From Gillisia xinjiangensis (GTDB lineage: Bacteria; Bacteroidota; Bacteroidia; Flavobacteriales; Flavobacteriaceae), in contig NZ_JBKAHK010000004.1 of NCBI RefSeq assembly GCF_046298265.1, forward strand, positions 62,001 to 126,000: a DNA stretch of 64,000 bases, given 5' to 3'. The first letter of the stretch is position 1. Every line of letters begins with the position of its first letter. The translations under genes and the position numbers were made by a program. A model generated the notes under the pieces. The model had not been told where the DNA came from, made no database searches, and saw nothing but the letters and a program-made list of their open reading frames with translations. This document shows, one piece after another, positions 18,046 to 26,163 of this stretch.

Positions 18046-19059
18046 TTAATTCCCTCCCTTTGTAGCTACTGTTGTTATTTTTAAAAGTTCCCTGGTTACA
18101 TCATCTGATATTATTCCTTCAGCTTCAGCCTTAAAGTTCACGATAATCCTGTGACGCAATACTGGAAAAGCTCCGAGTTTCAGATCTTCCAGAGTAACGG
18201 CAAGCCGGCCTTTCATCAGGGCGCGTGCCTTGGCGCTTAAAATCATCGCCTGCCCGGCTCTTGGTCCGGCTCCCCAGCTTACCCATTCCTTCACATATTC
18301 AATTGTACTGGTTTCCGGCCTTGTAGCCCGTATCACCCGATTTACGTAAGAAACGAGCTCATCACTAATGGGTACCTCCCTTACCAACTCCTGTAAACGA
18401 AGGATCTCAGAGCCGGTAATTACAGGATTTATTTTTTCCTTTTTACTGCCCGTTGTGTTTTTTAAAATGTCATTTTCTTCGGTTTCATTCGGGTACCCTA
18501 TCTTGATGTAGAATAAAAATCTATCCTGTTGTGCTTCCGGCAAGGGAAAAGTTCCGGATTGCTCGATAGGATTTTGCGTTGCAAGTATGAAAAAAGGGCG
18601 TTCCAACTCATAGGTCTTCCCGGAATAGGTCACCGCGAATTCCTGCATGGCTTCCAGCAATGCAGCCTGGGTTTTTGGTGGTGTCCGGTTGATCTCATCG
18701 GCAAGAATGATATTGGCGAAAATTGGTCCTTTATTAAACTGAAAAAACTTCTTTCCCGTAGTATGATCTTCTTCCAGAATCTCGGTTCCGATTATATCGG
18801 ATGGCATAAGATCCGGAGTGAACTGAATCCTTTTAAACTTAAGATCTATAGCATGTGCAAGGGTTCGTATCATAAGTGTTTTGGCCAGTCCCGGAACTCC
18901 TTCCAACAAGGCGTGTCCTCCGGCAAGAAATGTGATTAGCAATTGTTCCACGGTTTCCTCCTGCCCTATGATCACTTTTCCGATTTCCTTTTTTAAATCA
19001 TCCAGTTTGCCCGTAAGTGTTTTTACTTCCAGGTCCAAATCGGCTAAATCTCTATTCAT
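18046..19059 (-). CDS. MoxR family AAA+ ATPase
   Basis: A 337-residue AAA+ ATPase of the MoxR group. Walker A GVPGLAKT spans residues 54-61. Walker B (IILADEINRTPPKTQAALLEAM) sits near residue 118 and sensor 1 is FILATQNPIEQSGT. MoxR ATPases act as chaperone-like remodelers working with VWA proteins on envelope or metal-cofactor complexes. It lies 12 bp after the DUF4159 gene and directly abuts DUF58. The start at 19059 keeps the usual 50-odd residues before Walker A. Confidence 0.96.
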   Translation of the reverse strand: MNRDLADLDLEVKTLTGKLDDLKKEIGKVIIGQEETVEQLLITFLAGGHALLEGVPGLAKTLMIRTLAHAIDLKFKRIQFTPDLMPSDIIGTEILEEDHTTGKKFFQFNKGPIFANIILADEINRTPPKTQAALLEAMQEFAVTYSGKTYELERPFFILATQNPIEQSGTFPLPEAQQDRFLFYIKIGYPNETEENDILKNTTGSKKEKINPVITGSEILRLQELVREVPISDELVSYVNRVIRATRPETSTIEYVKEWVSWGAGPRAGQAMILSAKARALMKGRLAVTLEDLKLGAFPVLRHRIIVNFKAEAEGIISDDVTRELLKITTVATKGGN

Positions 19060-19071
19060 ATAGTATCTCTT

Positions 19072-19692
19072 TTATGATGTAAGTGCATACATCACGATAT
19101 TAACCCCAAAACGGGTATTATCTCTTTTATAAAATCGTTTGTTTCTAAAATCGTAGTCCCATTCACAGCCATAGTCCTTATTGCTGTATAAAACCCCAAT
19201 CCTGCCGTTGATCTCAATGGCTTTTAAATATTCGTGAACAAGATCATCTCCCCAACCGTTCAGCTCCTGGGAAGTAGTTGGCGGGCCGTCTTCAAATTTA
19301 AAGAACACATTGTAAAGCTCATGATCATTGGGGATCTTTTTTAGTTCCCCCACGCCGAAAATCTCTTCCATTTGCCGTTCAAAGGATTTGGCGAATAAAC
19401 CATCTATATCGTGATTACAGTCATCGGCAAAAACAAAGCCTCCATTAAGAATAAATTTTTCGAAATTCTCTTTTTCCTTTTTGGTGAACTGCACGAGCTT
19501 ATGACCGGAAATATAACAAAAAGGGCATTTGAAGATCTCGTCACTGCTCAATGGGATTATGTTTTCCTTCTTGTCTACCTCCAGGGTGGTATACTCCACA
19601 AGTGAATTCAGCAGATTTGATGGCATGCGCTGATCCACATCCCAGTCTCCTGATTCGTATTGCAATCTTGTGAAGAAGAATTTGTTATTCAT
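19072..19692 (-). CDS. DUF4159 domain-containing protein, first gene of the MoxR operon
   Basis: A 206-residue protein of the DUF4159 family. Recognisable features are FFFTRLQYESGDWD at the N-terminus, the glycine/aspartate segment NGGFVFADDCNHD in the middle and RIGVLYSNKDYGCEWDYD near the C-terminus. No signal peptide is evident in this reading, although many DUF4159 proteins are exported. It leads a six-gene minus-strand operon that runs to 11910, with gaps or overlaps of no more than about 12 bases. The repeat-rich region at 19.8-20.3 kb lies directly upstream. Confidence 0.88.
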   Translation of the reverse strand: MNNKFFFTRLQYESGDWDVDQRMPSNLLNSLVEYTTLEVDKKENIIPLSSDEIFKCPFCYISGHKLVQFTKKEKENFEKFILNGGFVFADDCNHDIDGLFAKSFERQMEEIFGVGELKKIPNDHELYNVFFKFEDGPPTTSQELNGWGDDLVHEYLKAIEINGRIGVLYSNKDYGCEWDYDFRNKRFYKRDNTRFGVNIVMYALTS

Positions 19693-19794
19693 CCTTGAGA
19701 TTCTAGATATTAGATTTTAGACTTGAGAAAACCGGAATTGTTTAAAGCATTATGAAATTAATAACTATGAGAAATGGTAGAAAGGTGCTTTCAT

Positions 19795-19975
19795 TAACCG
19801 CAAAGGGCGCAAAGTTTCCGCAAAGATCGCAAATTCTTACTATTCCATTTGGCACTTTTGTCAAGTAGCCCTTATTTAATTTTCAATTCAATAATTTTTC
19901 AGTTCGTTCATTTTTAATCATCACTTTTTTCTTTGCGTCCTCTGCGATTTTTCTTGGCGTGCTTTGCGGTTAAAT
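19795..19975. repeat. CGCAAAG inverted-repeat module
   Basis: The left arm 19795-19833 reads AACCGCAAAGGGCGCAAAG and continues with two more CGCAAA units. The right arm 19930-19975 is its imperfect reverse complement (CTTTGCG, CTCTGCG, CTTTGCGGTTAA). Arms of about 40 bp flank a spacer of about 95 bp. Such pairs of CAAAG-unit arms are scattered in intergenic regions of many bacterial genomes. The origin of this copy is not evident. Confidence 0.7.
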
Positions 19976-20107
19976 TAGCAACGTAGCAAAAACTGCAATT
20001 CTTAATTGAGCTCTATATAATAATCCACAATGTTCTAAAACACAACCATATTTTTAATCTTCGGAAATGAAAGAATTTTATTTTAAAAACAACCTAAATC
20101 GCATTTT

Positions 20108-20260
20108 TACCACAAAGGCACAAAGTTATGCACTAAGGTCACAAAGTGCCGTTTATTAATCTTTCCGTTTATTCAATTGCAGATTTTCCTAATTTCTTTT
20201 GCAATGGTTTTCTTCGTGTTCTCTGTGTCGTTCTTTGTGTTCTTTGTGTTCTTTGTGGTT
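20108..20260. repeat. CACAAAG inverted-repeat module
   Basis: The left arm 20108-20147 has TACCACAAAGGCACAAAG and a later GTCACAAAGT. The right arm 20211-20260 carries the complementary TTCTTTGTG unit three times, ending in CTTTGTGGTT. The spacer is about 63 bp. It is the same design as the CGCAAAG module 130 bp away but with CAC in place of CGC, so the two are sister elements. Confidence 0.7.
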
Positions 20261-20341
20261 ATTCTTGCAGGGGGTCTTAAAAAAACAAAAACTGGCTGTG
20301 AAATTGAACATTCACAACCAGTTTGAATTATTTAGAAACTA

Positions 20342-21655
20342 TTAAACCGCGTCAGATAAACTGGTGAAAGTGAAATCTCTCACCTTCATATACGGGATTA
20401 AATTACCATTGATTCGCACCTGCTGACCAAGTTCTTCAAGGTTATTCAGCATAATGATAGGACTTTCATTGAACCTGAAATTTTTGACCGGATAGCGGAT
20501 CTCACCGTTCTCGATATAAAAAGTTCCATCGCGGGTAAGTCCGGTATAAAGCAGGGTTTGAGGGTCTACGCCGCGTATGTACCACAAACGGGTTACCAGG
20601 ATTCCTCTTTTGGTGCTTTTTATAAGATCTGCAAGGGATGCGTCTCCCCCTGCCATAATGAAGTTTGAAGGATAAGGAACCGGATCTGTTCCCTTTTCTT
20701 TAGCCCAAAAACGATCGTAGGCAAGATTTTTCACCACACCATTCTCTATCCAGCTGGTTTTTTTGAGCGGCATCCCTTCCCCATTCCATGTAGAAGTAGG
20801 CACTTCGGGATGCAAAGGATCACTCCATATATTCACCCGTTCGTCAACGATTTTTTGCCCCAGTTTGGTGCCGCCGTCTTTAGACATGAAACTCCGGCCT
20901 TCATCTGCGGTACGCGCATTAAAAGCCCGGGACATATTTCGCAAAAGATCTACAGAAGCTGCCGGTTCCAGGATAACAGTATACTTTCCGGGTTCTATCG
21001 CCCTGGCTTCCCTGGACATAACCGCTTTATCGATAGCGACCTTCGCCGCTTCATCTGCATCAAATTTACTGACATCATTAAAATCCCTGGAAACCCATCC
21101 TGATCCTGTTCCATCATTGGTCCTCATGGTCACGGTAAAATCAACATCGGTAGATTTATTGTAAGCAAAAAGTCCGTTGGAGTTCAACAAGGCGCGGAAT
21201 CCTGAAGAATCGTTTAAAAATCCTGCTGCGGTAACATCCTTTTCTGAAGCAGGATTTATACTGCTTGCAGCTACTTTCGCACGAAATTCGGGCGTTATAT
21301 TGGCGGTTGATTCTATAAAACTTTTAGGCTCATCATAGGTTTGTGGCCCAAGGGGAGCCATAAATTCAGGGTTTTCAGGAGAAAGTTTTGCAAGTTCCTC
21401 TGCCCTTTTCACAACTTTTTCCAGGGAAGCATCGTCAAATTCATCTATGGTAGCCGATCCGGACTGTTTTCCAAAACTGGAAGTAACAGCTAAATTCTGA
21501 TTTGATCTGTAACCTGAGGTAGAAACCGTATTTCGGGCGTAGCGAATGTTTCCGCTTTCACTTCCTCCCAGACTGAGCTCACAGGCATCGGCCGTGGAAA
21601 AGCTCAATGCTTTTTCCAGGATTCTCCGTGCTTCTTCTTTTGTATATATTGCCAT
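20342..21655 (-). CDS. TldD/PmbA family protein, PmbA (TldE)-like subunit
   Basis: A 437-residue member of the TldD/PmbA peptidase family, the non-catalytic TldE/PmbA side. It has the family C-terminal core (GILVTRLWYIRGVDPQTLLYTG and GTFYIENGEIRYPVKNFRF). It lacks the HExxxH zinc motif of TldD, which is present in the neighbouring gene. TldD/TldE pairs act as heterodimeric metalloproteases that process small peptides or unfolded proteins. It lies 29 bp after the TldD-like gene and is almost surely co-transcribed. No signal peptide is visible here, while the partner has one. Confidence 0.9.
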   Translation of the reverse strand: MAIYTKEEARRILEKALSFSTADACELSLGGSESGNIRYARNTVSTSGYRSNQNLAVTSSFGKQSGSATIDEFDDASLEKVVKRAEELAKLSPENPEFMAPLGPQTYDEPKSFIESTANITPEFRAKVAASSINPASEKDVTAAGFLNDSSGFRALLNSNGLFAYNKSTDVDFTVTMRTNDGTGSGWVSRDFNDVSKFDADEAAKVAIDKAVMSREARAIEPGKYTVILEPAASVDLLRNMSRAFNARTADEGRSFMSKDGGTKLGQKIVDERVNIWSDPLHPEVPTSTWNGEGMPLKKTSWIENGVVKNLAYDRFWAKEKGTDPVPYPSNFIMAGGDASLADLIKSTKRGILVTRLWYIRGVDPQTLLYTGLTRDGTFYIENGEIRYPVKNFRFNESPIIMLNNLEELGQQVRINGNLIPYMKVRDFTFTSLSDAV

Positions 21656-21684
21656 TGTAGTATCTCTTATTTTAGTAAAAAGGG

Positions 21685-23325
21685 TTAAACAGTACGACCT
21701 GTATTGATCACATTTACATCGTTAAATCTTGAAGTGGAACTCCCGTGTGAAACTGCGCTTACTTGTGAAGGCTGGCCCTTTCCATCGAAAAAGGATCCAA
21801 ACATACGGTAATCACTCTCATCACATATTTTGGTACAGGAATTCCAGAACTCCTGGGTATTGGACTGGTACGCTACATCATCCAGCATTCCCACGATTTC
21901 GCCATTTTTGATCTCATAATATACAGTACCTCCAAATTGGAAGTTGTAACGTTGCTGATCTATAGAATAAGAACCTCTTCCAGCGATATAGATCCCTTTT
22001 TCAACATCCTTGATCATTTCATGGATGGAATATTTTTCTTTTCCGGGTTCCAGGGAAACATTCGGCATTCTCTGGAACTGTACATCATTCCAGCTTTGTG
22101 CATAACAACAGCCGTGGGATTGATTTTGATCGATCATATGAACCTGGTCACGGATGGCCTGATAATTCTTCAATACCCCGTTTCGCACAAGATCCCATTG
22201 TTTTGTTTTCACTCCTTCATCATCATAACCCACTGCACCCAATGACCCGGGCTGGGTTTTGTCGGCAATAAGATTTACGATATCGCTTCCGTATTTAAAA
22301 TCACCTGATTTCCACTTGTCTAAAGTGGCAAAACTGGTACCGGCATAATTCGCTTCATATCCCAGCACTCGGTCCAGTTCAAGCGGGTGGCCTACAGATT
22401 CGTGGATGGTAAGTCCTAAATGATTTGGCTCCAGGACTAGATCATATTTTCCGGGATCTACAGATTTTGCATTAAGCATTTCCTTAGCCTGCTTCGCAGC
22501 AAGGGTAGCATCTTCCACAATATCATAGCTGTTGCGGTATAATCTGAGTCCGGCAGGCCCTTCCAGCTTTTCTGACTCCAGGCCATCCAGGTATTCATAC
22601 CCCATTCCCATTGGTGCACTTAAGGCATCACGGGATTTGAATTTATTGGCAGCCCTGTCAATTGCGGTTACGCCAAATGTTGGCCAGATGCGGTGAATAT
22701 CCTGATCTATATACGAACCATCGGTAGAAGCAAAATATTTCTGCTCATTTACCATGAAAAGATTAGAGTTTACAAAGTTGGCTCCATTGTCCATAGCCGC
22801 CGCATTGGCTTTAAGCAGTAGTTCTACTTTTTCAGAAACAGGTACTTCCTTAAAATCTTTTTTAATAGGTGTTTTCCAGGAGACTTCCCCGTATGCCTCC
22901 ACCGGAGCAAGTTTTACAGGATCCTTCTGAATTATAGAATTTGCTTTGGCGATAGCCACGGCCTGATCTGTCGCTTTTTTTATCCCATCTTCGGTGACAT
23001 CATTGGTAGATGCAAAACCCCAGGTACCATTTGTGATCACACGGATCCCAATTCCGAAGGATTCGGTATTCACAACATTTTGAACTTTATCTTCCCTTGT
23101 AGAAACGTACTGATTGAGATACCGGCCAATTCTGGCATCAGCATAGGTTGCACCAAGTGATCTTGCCGTATTCAGGGCTACATCTGCAAGTCGTTTTTTA
23201 ACTGCGATATCCATTCCCGGATCGAGCAGGGCTTCCACCGGAATATTATTTCCCAGGAAAAGGGATGGCATCATTAAAGCGCCTGTTCCCAAACCTGCTA
23301 ATTGAACAAATTTTCTTCTTTCCAT
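21685..23325 (-). CDS. TldD-like zinc metallopeptidase with Tat-type signal
   Basis: A 546-residue TldD-family protein with the HExxxH motif (IHESVGH) near residue 306 and the glycine-rich core typical of the family. The N-terminus MERRKFVQLAGLGTGALMMPSLF looks like a twin-arginine signal, which suggests export. Classical TldD of proteobacteria is cytoplasmic. A strong Shine-Dalgarno GGAGG lies about 8 bases before the ATG, unusual for this genome. The PmbA-like partner follows. Whether the signal is cleaved or functions in Tat is inference. Confidence 0.9.
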   Translation of the reverse strand: MERRKFVQLAGLGTGALMMPSLFLGNNIPVEALLDPGMDIAVKKRLADVALNTARSLGATYADARIGRYLNQYVSTREDKVQNVVNTESFGIGIRVITNGTWGFASTNDVTEDGIKKATDQAVAIAKANSIIQKDPVKLAPVEAYGEVSWKTPIKKDFKEVPVSEKVELLLKANAAAMDNGANFVNSNLFMVNEQKYFASTDGSYIDQDIHRIWPTFGVTAIDRAANKFKSRDALSAPMGMGYEYLDGLESEKLEGPAGLRLYRNSYDIVEDATLAAKQAKEMLNAKSVDPGKYDLVLEPNHLGLTIHESVGHPLELDRVLGYEANYAGTSFATLDKWKSGDFKYGSDIVNLIADKTQPGSLGAVGYDDEGVKTKQWDLVRNGVLKNYQAIRDQVHMIDQNQSHGCCYAQSWNDVQFQRMPNVSLEPGKEKYSIHEMIKDVEKGIYIAGRGSYSIDQQRYNFQFGGTVYYEIKNGEIVGMLDDVAYQSNTQEFWNSCTKICDESDYRMFGSFFDGKGQPSQVSAVSHGSSTSRFNDVNVINTGRTV

Positions 23326-23729
23326 ATTAAACCTCCTTTTATTGACTGAATGAATAAAAATATTATTGAATGCTGTGAATTAACGAAAACCACTATATAA
23401 AATAATGAAATAACAGATTCATAGCGACCGATAGCAATAGTTATTTGATTTTTAACTATTGTTGAAATTGTCAATAAATCTACTTTTATCCTTTTATAGT
23501 CACTTAAAATTCCGGAAGAAATCCAGGTAAGCTTGCTTGTTCCTGTTAATAGAATCCTAAAATAGTAAATTTCCTATATACAAGGCAATTTTTTAAGTGA
23601 TGTATTTTAATCTTCAGATTATATTTTTATCCGGGAAAGCATTTAAACGTAACAACTTTTGACTGAGATCTTCTATTCAGATATTTCTTAGGCTGATGGA
23701 AAAACCAGGCACCTTAAATCACCAAATAA
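23326..23729. other. Gene-free AT-rich stretch
   Basis: Between the tldD-like start and the helicase terminator. No ORF or RNA gene was recognised; it should contain the tldD promoter. Confidence 0.4.
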
Positions 23730-23762
23730 AAAAACCGGAGGTTTTAAAGCCTTCGGTTTTTA
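23730..23762 (-). terminator. Intrinsic terminator of the helicase gene
   Basis: Stem AAAAACCGGAGG / CCTTCGGTTTTT with one G-T pair and a short TTTAAAG loop. On the minus strand it ends in a T run, about 60 bp past the stop codon. Confidence 0.8.
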
Positions 23763-23820
23763 CAAAGAATTATTGGTATAAAATTCTATTGATAATTGAT
23801 TCTTAAAGAGAACAATATTT

Positions 23821-25170
23821 TTAGCGATCTTCTTCTTTTTTAACCACTTTTCTTGCTATTTCTATCTTGAATTTTTTTCCCTTCATTTTTTCATTGCTGA
23901 TATTATTCAGCATAGAATCAACCTTATTGGTTTTTACAGCTGCGAAGGAAATAAAATCTTTTACTTCAATAAGTCCAAGATCGCCTTTTTCGAGTTTTCC
24001 TTTTTTTGAGAAAAATCCAACGATATCTATTTTATTGAGTTTGTTTTTCTTTCCACCACTGATATAAATGGTTTCAAATTCGGGCCGGTTTGGCAGTTTA
24101 CCGGAAGAACCAACTTTTAAGACCTCCATTTTTGGATCCAGATAATCCGGTTTTTGTTCTACCTCACTTTGGATAATATAAGCCGTCCCGGTTGCCAGCA
24201 TTCTGGCGGTACGGCCATTTCTATGGGTGTATTCATCCTCCTTATGCGGCAATTGATAATGGATCACATGATTCATTTGCGGGATATCCAGCCCACGTGC
24301 GGCAAGATCGGTTGTGATTAAATAACTCACACTTTGGTTTCTGAACATAATCAATGCACGTTCCCGTTCGTCCTGATCCATTCCTCCGTGATAGTAAGTT
24401 GAATGAACCCCTTTTTCATTCAAAAGATCACTTATGCGCTCTGCGACTTCCCTGTAATTACAAAAAACCAGGGCAGCTTCAGAGTTTAAAGAACATAGCA
24501 AATAAAATAGACTCTCAATTTTATCTTTGTCTTTTGAAATTACCAATTTCGAAGTCAGGTTTTCCTCCGGAGCTGCCTTTGAGCTGAAATCCAGAATTTT
24601 TGGGTGTACAACCCCGGTATATCTTGGAATCTCCACTTCGGAAGTAGCCGAAACCAAAATACGTTTTTTGAGTTGGGGTAACTGCTTAATAATAAAAGAC
24701 ATTTGATTGTGAAACCCCATTTGAAGCGATTTATCAAATTCATCCAGAATTAGGACCTCAATTCCGGAGGTATCAAAAGAATCTCTTTCCAGATGATCCA
24801 TGATCCTTCCCGGAGTACCAATAAGCACCGCAGGAGGATTGCTTAGATTATTGATTTCAGTATCTATGGAATGTCCTCCATAGCAAATATTCACCTTATA
24901 ATTGGTTCCCATATTTTTCCAGACCTGTTCAATTTGCAAACCAAGTTCGCGGGACGGAACAAGAATAAGGCATTGTACATTTTTAATGCTGGGTTTAAGC
25001 ATTTCAAAAATTGGAAGTAAAAACGCTAGGGTTTTTCCAGAACCTGTGGGCGAAAGCAACAAAACATCGGTTTCCTCTACAATAGCTTTTCCCGCAAGCG
25101 CCTGCATTTTATTCAACTTTTCAAAGCCTAAATTGGAAAGTATGTCCCTTGATTCAATATTATCTTTCAT
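23821..25170 (-). CDS. dbpA: DEAD-box RNA helicase, DbpA-like
   Basis: A 449-residue DEAD-box ATPase. Visible motifs in order: SPTGSGKT (I), PSRELGLQI (Ia), TPGRIMD (Ib), DEFDK (II, with Phe in place of Ala), SATSE (III), then AARGLDIP and HRNGRTAR (V and VI). The C-terminal region with KIDIVGFFSKKGKL and GLIEVKDF resembles the DbpA RNA-binding domain, which docks on 23S rRNA hairpin 92 for ribosome assembly. The DEFD version of motif II is shared by many flavobacterial homologs. A -7 element ends only four bases before the ATG, so the mRNA is probably leaderless. Confidence 0.88.
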   Translation of the reverse strand: MKDNIESRDILSNLGFEKLNKMQALAGKAIVEETDVLLLSPTGSGKTLAFLLPIFEMLKPSIKNVQCLILVPSRELGLQIEQVWKNMGTNYKVNICYGGHSIDTEINNLSNPPAVLIGTPGRIMDHLERDSFDTSGIEVLILDEFDKSLQMGFHNQMSFIIKQLPQLKKRILVSATSEVEIPRYTGVVHPKILDFSSKAAPEENLTSKLVISKDKDKIESLFYLLCSLNSEAALVFCNYREVAERISDLLNEKGVHSTYYHGGMDQDERERALIMFRNQSVSYLITTDLAARGLDIPQMNHVIHYQLPHKEDEYTHRNGRTARMLATGTAYIIQSEVEQKPDYLDPKMEVLKVGSSGKLPNRPEFETIYISGGKKNKLNKIDIVGFFSKKGKLEKGDLGLIEVKDFISFAAVKTNKVDSMLNNISNEKMKGKKFKIEIARKVVKKEEDR

Positions 25171-25174
25171 CAGG

Positions 25175-25182
25175 CAAAGGTA
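25175..25182 (-). promoter_or_regulatory. -7 element four bases before the helicase ATG (leaderless)
   Basis: Minus-strand TACCTTTG is separated from ATG (25170) by four bases. Transcription from such an element should begin at or next to the start codon. Confidence 0.55.
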
Positions 25183-25299
25183 AGTTAATTCGTTGATGAA
25201 GGAAATTAGGATTTGTTAATTAAGAATTCCTGGCTGCGGGAATGTTTAATGCTATCTTATTCAATTTTGATAATCCATGAATGATATCAAATTTGAAAC

Positions 25300-25335
25300 A
25301 AAAAAAAGGATCCAACATATACGTCAGATCCTTTT
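25300..25335 (-). terminator. Terminator of the azurin gene
   Basis: Stem AAAAGGATC (25304-25312) / GATCCTTTT (25327-25335). On the minus strand a long T run follows, about 65 bp past the stop codon. Confidence 0.75.
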
Positions 25336-25400
25336 CTAATCTATTTCATCAACCTCAGGCATCTCAACTTAATGCCTGAAATCGATGTTAAACAGTCAAT

Positions 25401-25931
25401 TTATTCAACGATGAATTTACCCTTCATCAATGCATAATGACCCGGGAAGCTACATATAAAGTCATAAGTTCCAGCTGCAGGAGCTTCAAATTCTATGGTC
25501 ACAGATTCTCCGCCACCAATCATTTTTGTGTGGGTGATCACAGCATCGGTTCCTGCGGGGATATAGTCATTATCTTTTGCAGAAGCAGCGGCATTTCCAA
25601 ATTCAGAAATATCGGTTCCTTTTTTCAGTAACACCCAGTTATGACCCATAACGTTAACATCCATTTTCCCAACGTGAGTAAGGGTTAATTTTACGGTTTG
25701 ACCGGCTTTTACCTTTAACTCTTTTTTATTGTACTGCATCTGGTCATTTCCGGTAATGCTAAGCTCCACCATTTTCTCATCGGTTGAAGTTTCACCAGTT
25801 TTCATTGATTCGGTACTTGTAGAAGGAGATTCCAATTTAATCCCTTCTTTTTCTTCTTTTTTATCACCACAACTTACCATTCCAATAGTTGCAAGAAACA
25901 AAAATGCTAATTTCAAATTTTTCATTTTCAA
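25401..25931 (-). CDS. Azurin-type blue copper lipoprotein
   Basis: A 176-residue cupredoxin lipoprotein: a signal peptide ending in GMVSC (Cys near residue 21), a charged linker of about 30 residues, then an azurin domain. Copper ligands are visible as His in MGHNWVLL and the C-terminal set Cys-His-Met in FICSFPGHYALMKG. Azurins transfer electrons in the periplasm between respiratory enzymes. The linker and lipid anchor fit the flavobacterial form. It is divergent from an alcohol dehydrogenase gene and has a -7 element at 25972-25979. A second possible start lies two codons in. Confidence 0.95.
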   Translation of the reverse strand: MKMKNLKLAFLFLATIGMVSCGDKKEEKEGIKLESPSTSTESMKTGETSTDEKMVELSITGNDQMQYNKKELKVKAGQTVKLTLTHVGKMDVNVMGHNWVLLKKGTDISEFGNAAASAKDNDYIPAGTDAVITHTKMIGGGESVTIEFEAPAAGTYDFICSFPGHYALMKGKFIVE

Positions 25932-25971
25932 TATATTTTATTATTTACTGCCAATAGTATTTAGGCTTGTG

Positions 25972-25979
25972 CAAAGATA
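25972..25979 (-). promoter_or_regulatory. -7 promoter element of the azurin gene
   Basis: Minus-strand TATCTTTG, a perfect TAnnTTTG, lies 41 bp upstream of the ATG. The Crp-type box at 26057-26068 would then be centred near -96. Confidence 0.55.
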
Positions 25980-26056
25980 AAATAAATAAACCGGACACTA
26001 AACTCCTTTTAATAATTGTTTTAATATGAACTATCAGGAATTTGTATTTATATAAA

Positions 26057-26068
26057 TGACCAATATCA
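26057..26068 (+). promoter_or_regulatory. Crp/Fnr-type box between azurin and alcohol dehydrogenase
   Basis: TGACCAATATCA has the TGA-N6-TCA form of the boxes found in the RNA array at 42.3-43.4 kb and lies 96 bp before the alcohol dehydrogenase ATG. No good -7 element was found at the 35-nt spacing seen elsewhere. Which of the divergent genes it serves is open. Confidence 0.4.
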
Positions 26069-26163
26069 TATAAATTAAATCTAAAAAACATGAAATTTAT
26101 GGGATCATTTTTCCTCATAGCAAGTTCACGAGGTATTTAAAACCGCATAAGAAATTAAAACCT

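Larger units (their letters stand above)
19693..20341. other. Gene-free stretch made of two palindromic repeat modules
   Basis: This 649-bp region holds no recognisable gene. It contains the CGCAAAG and CACAAAG repeat modules listed separately, and the promoter of the DUF4159-MoxR operon should also be here. Confidence 0.6.
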
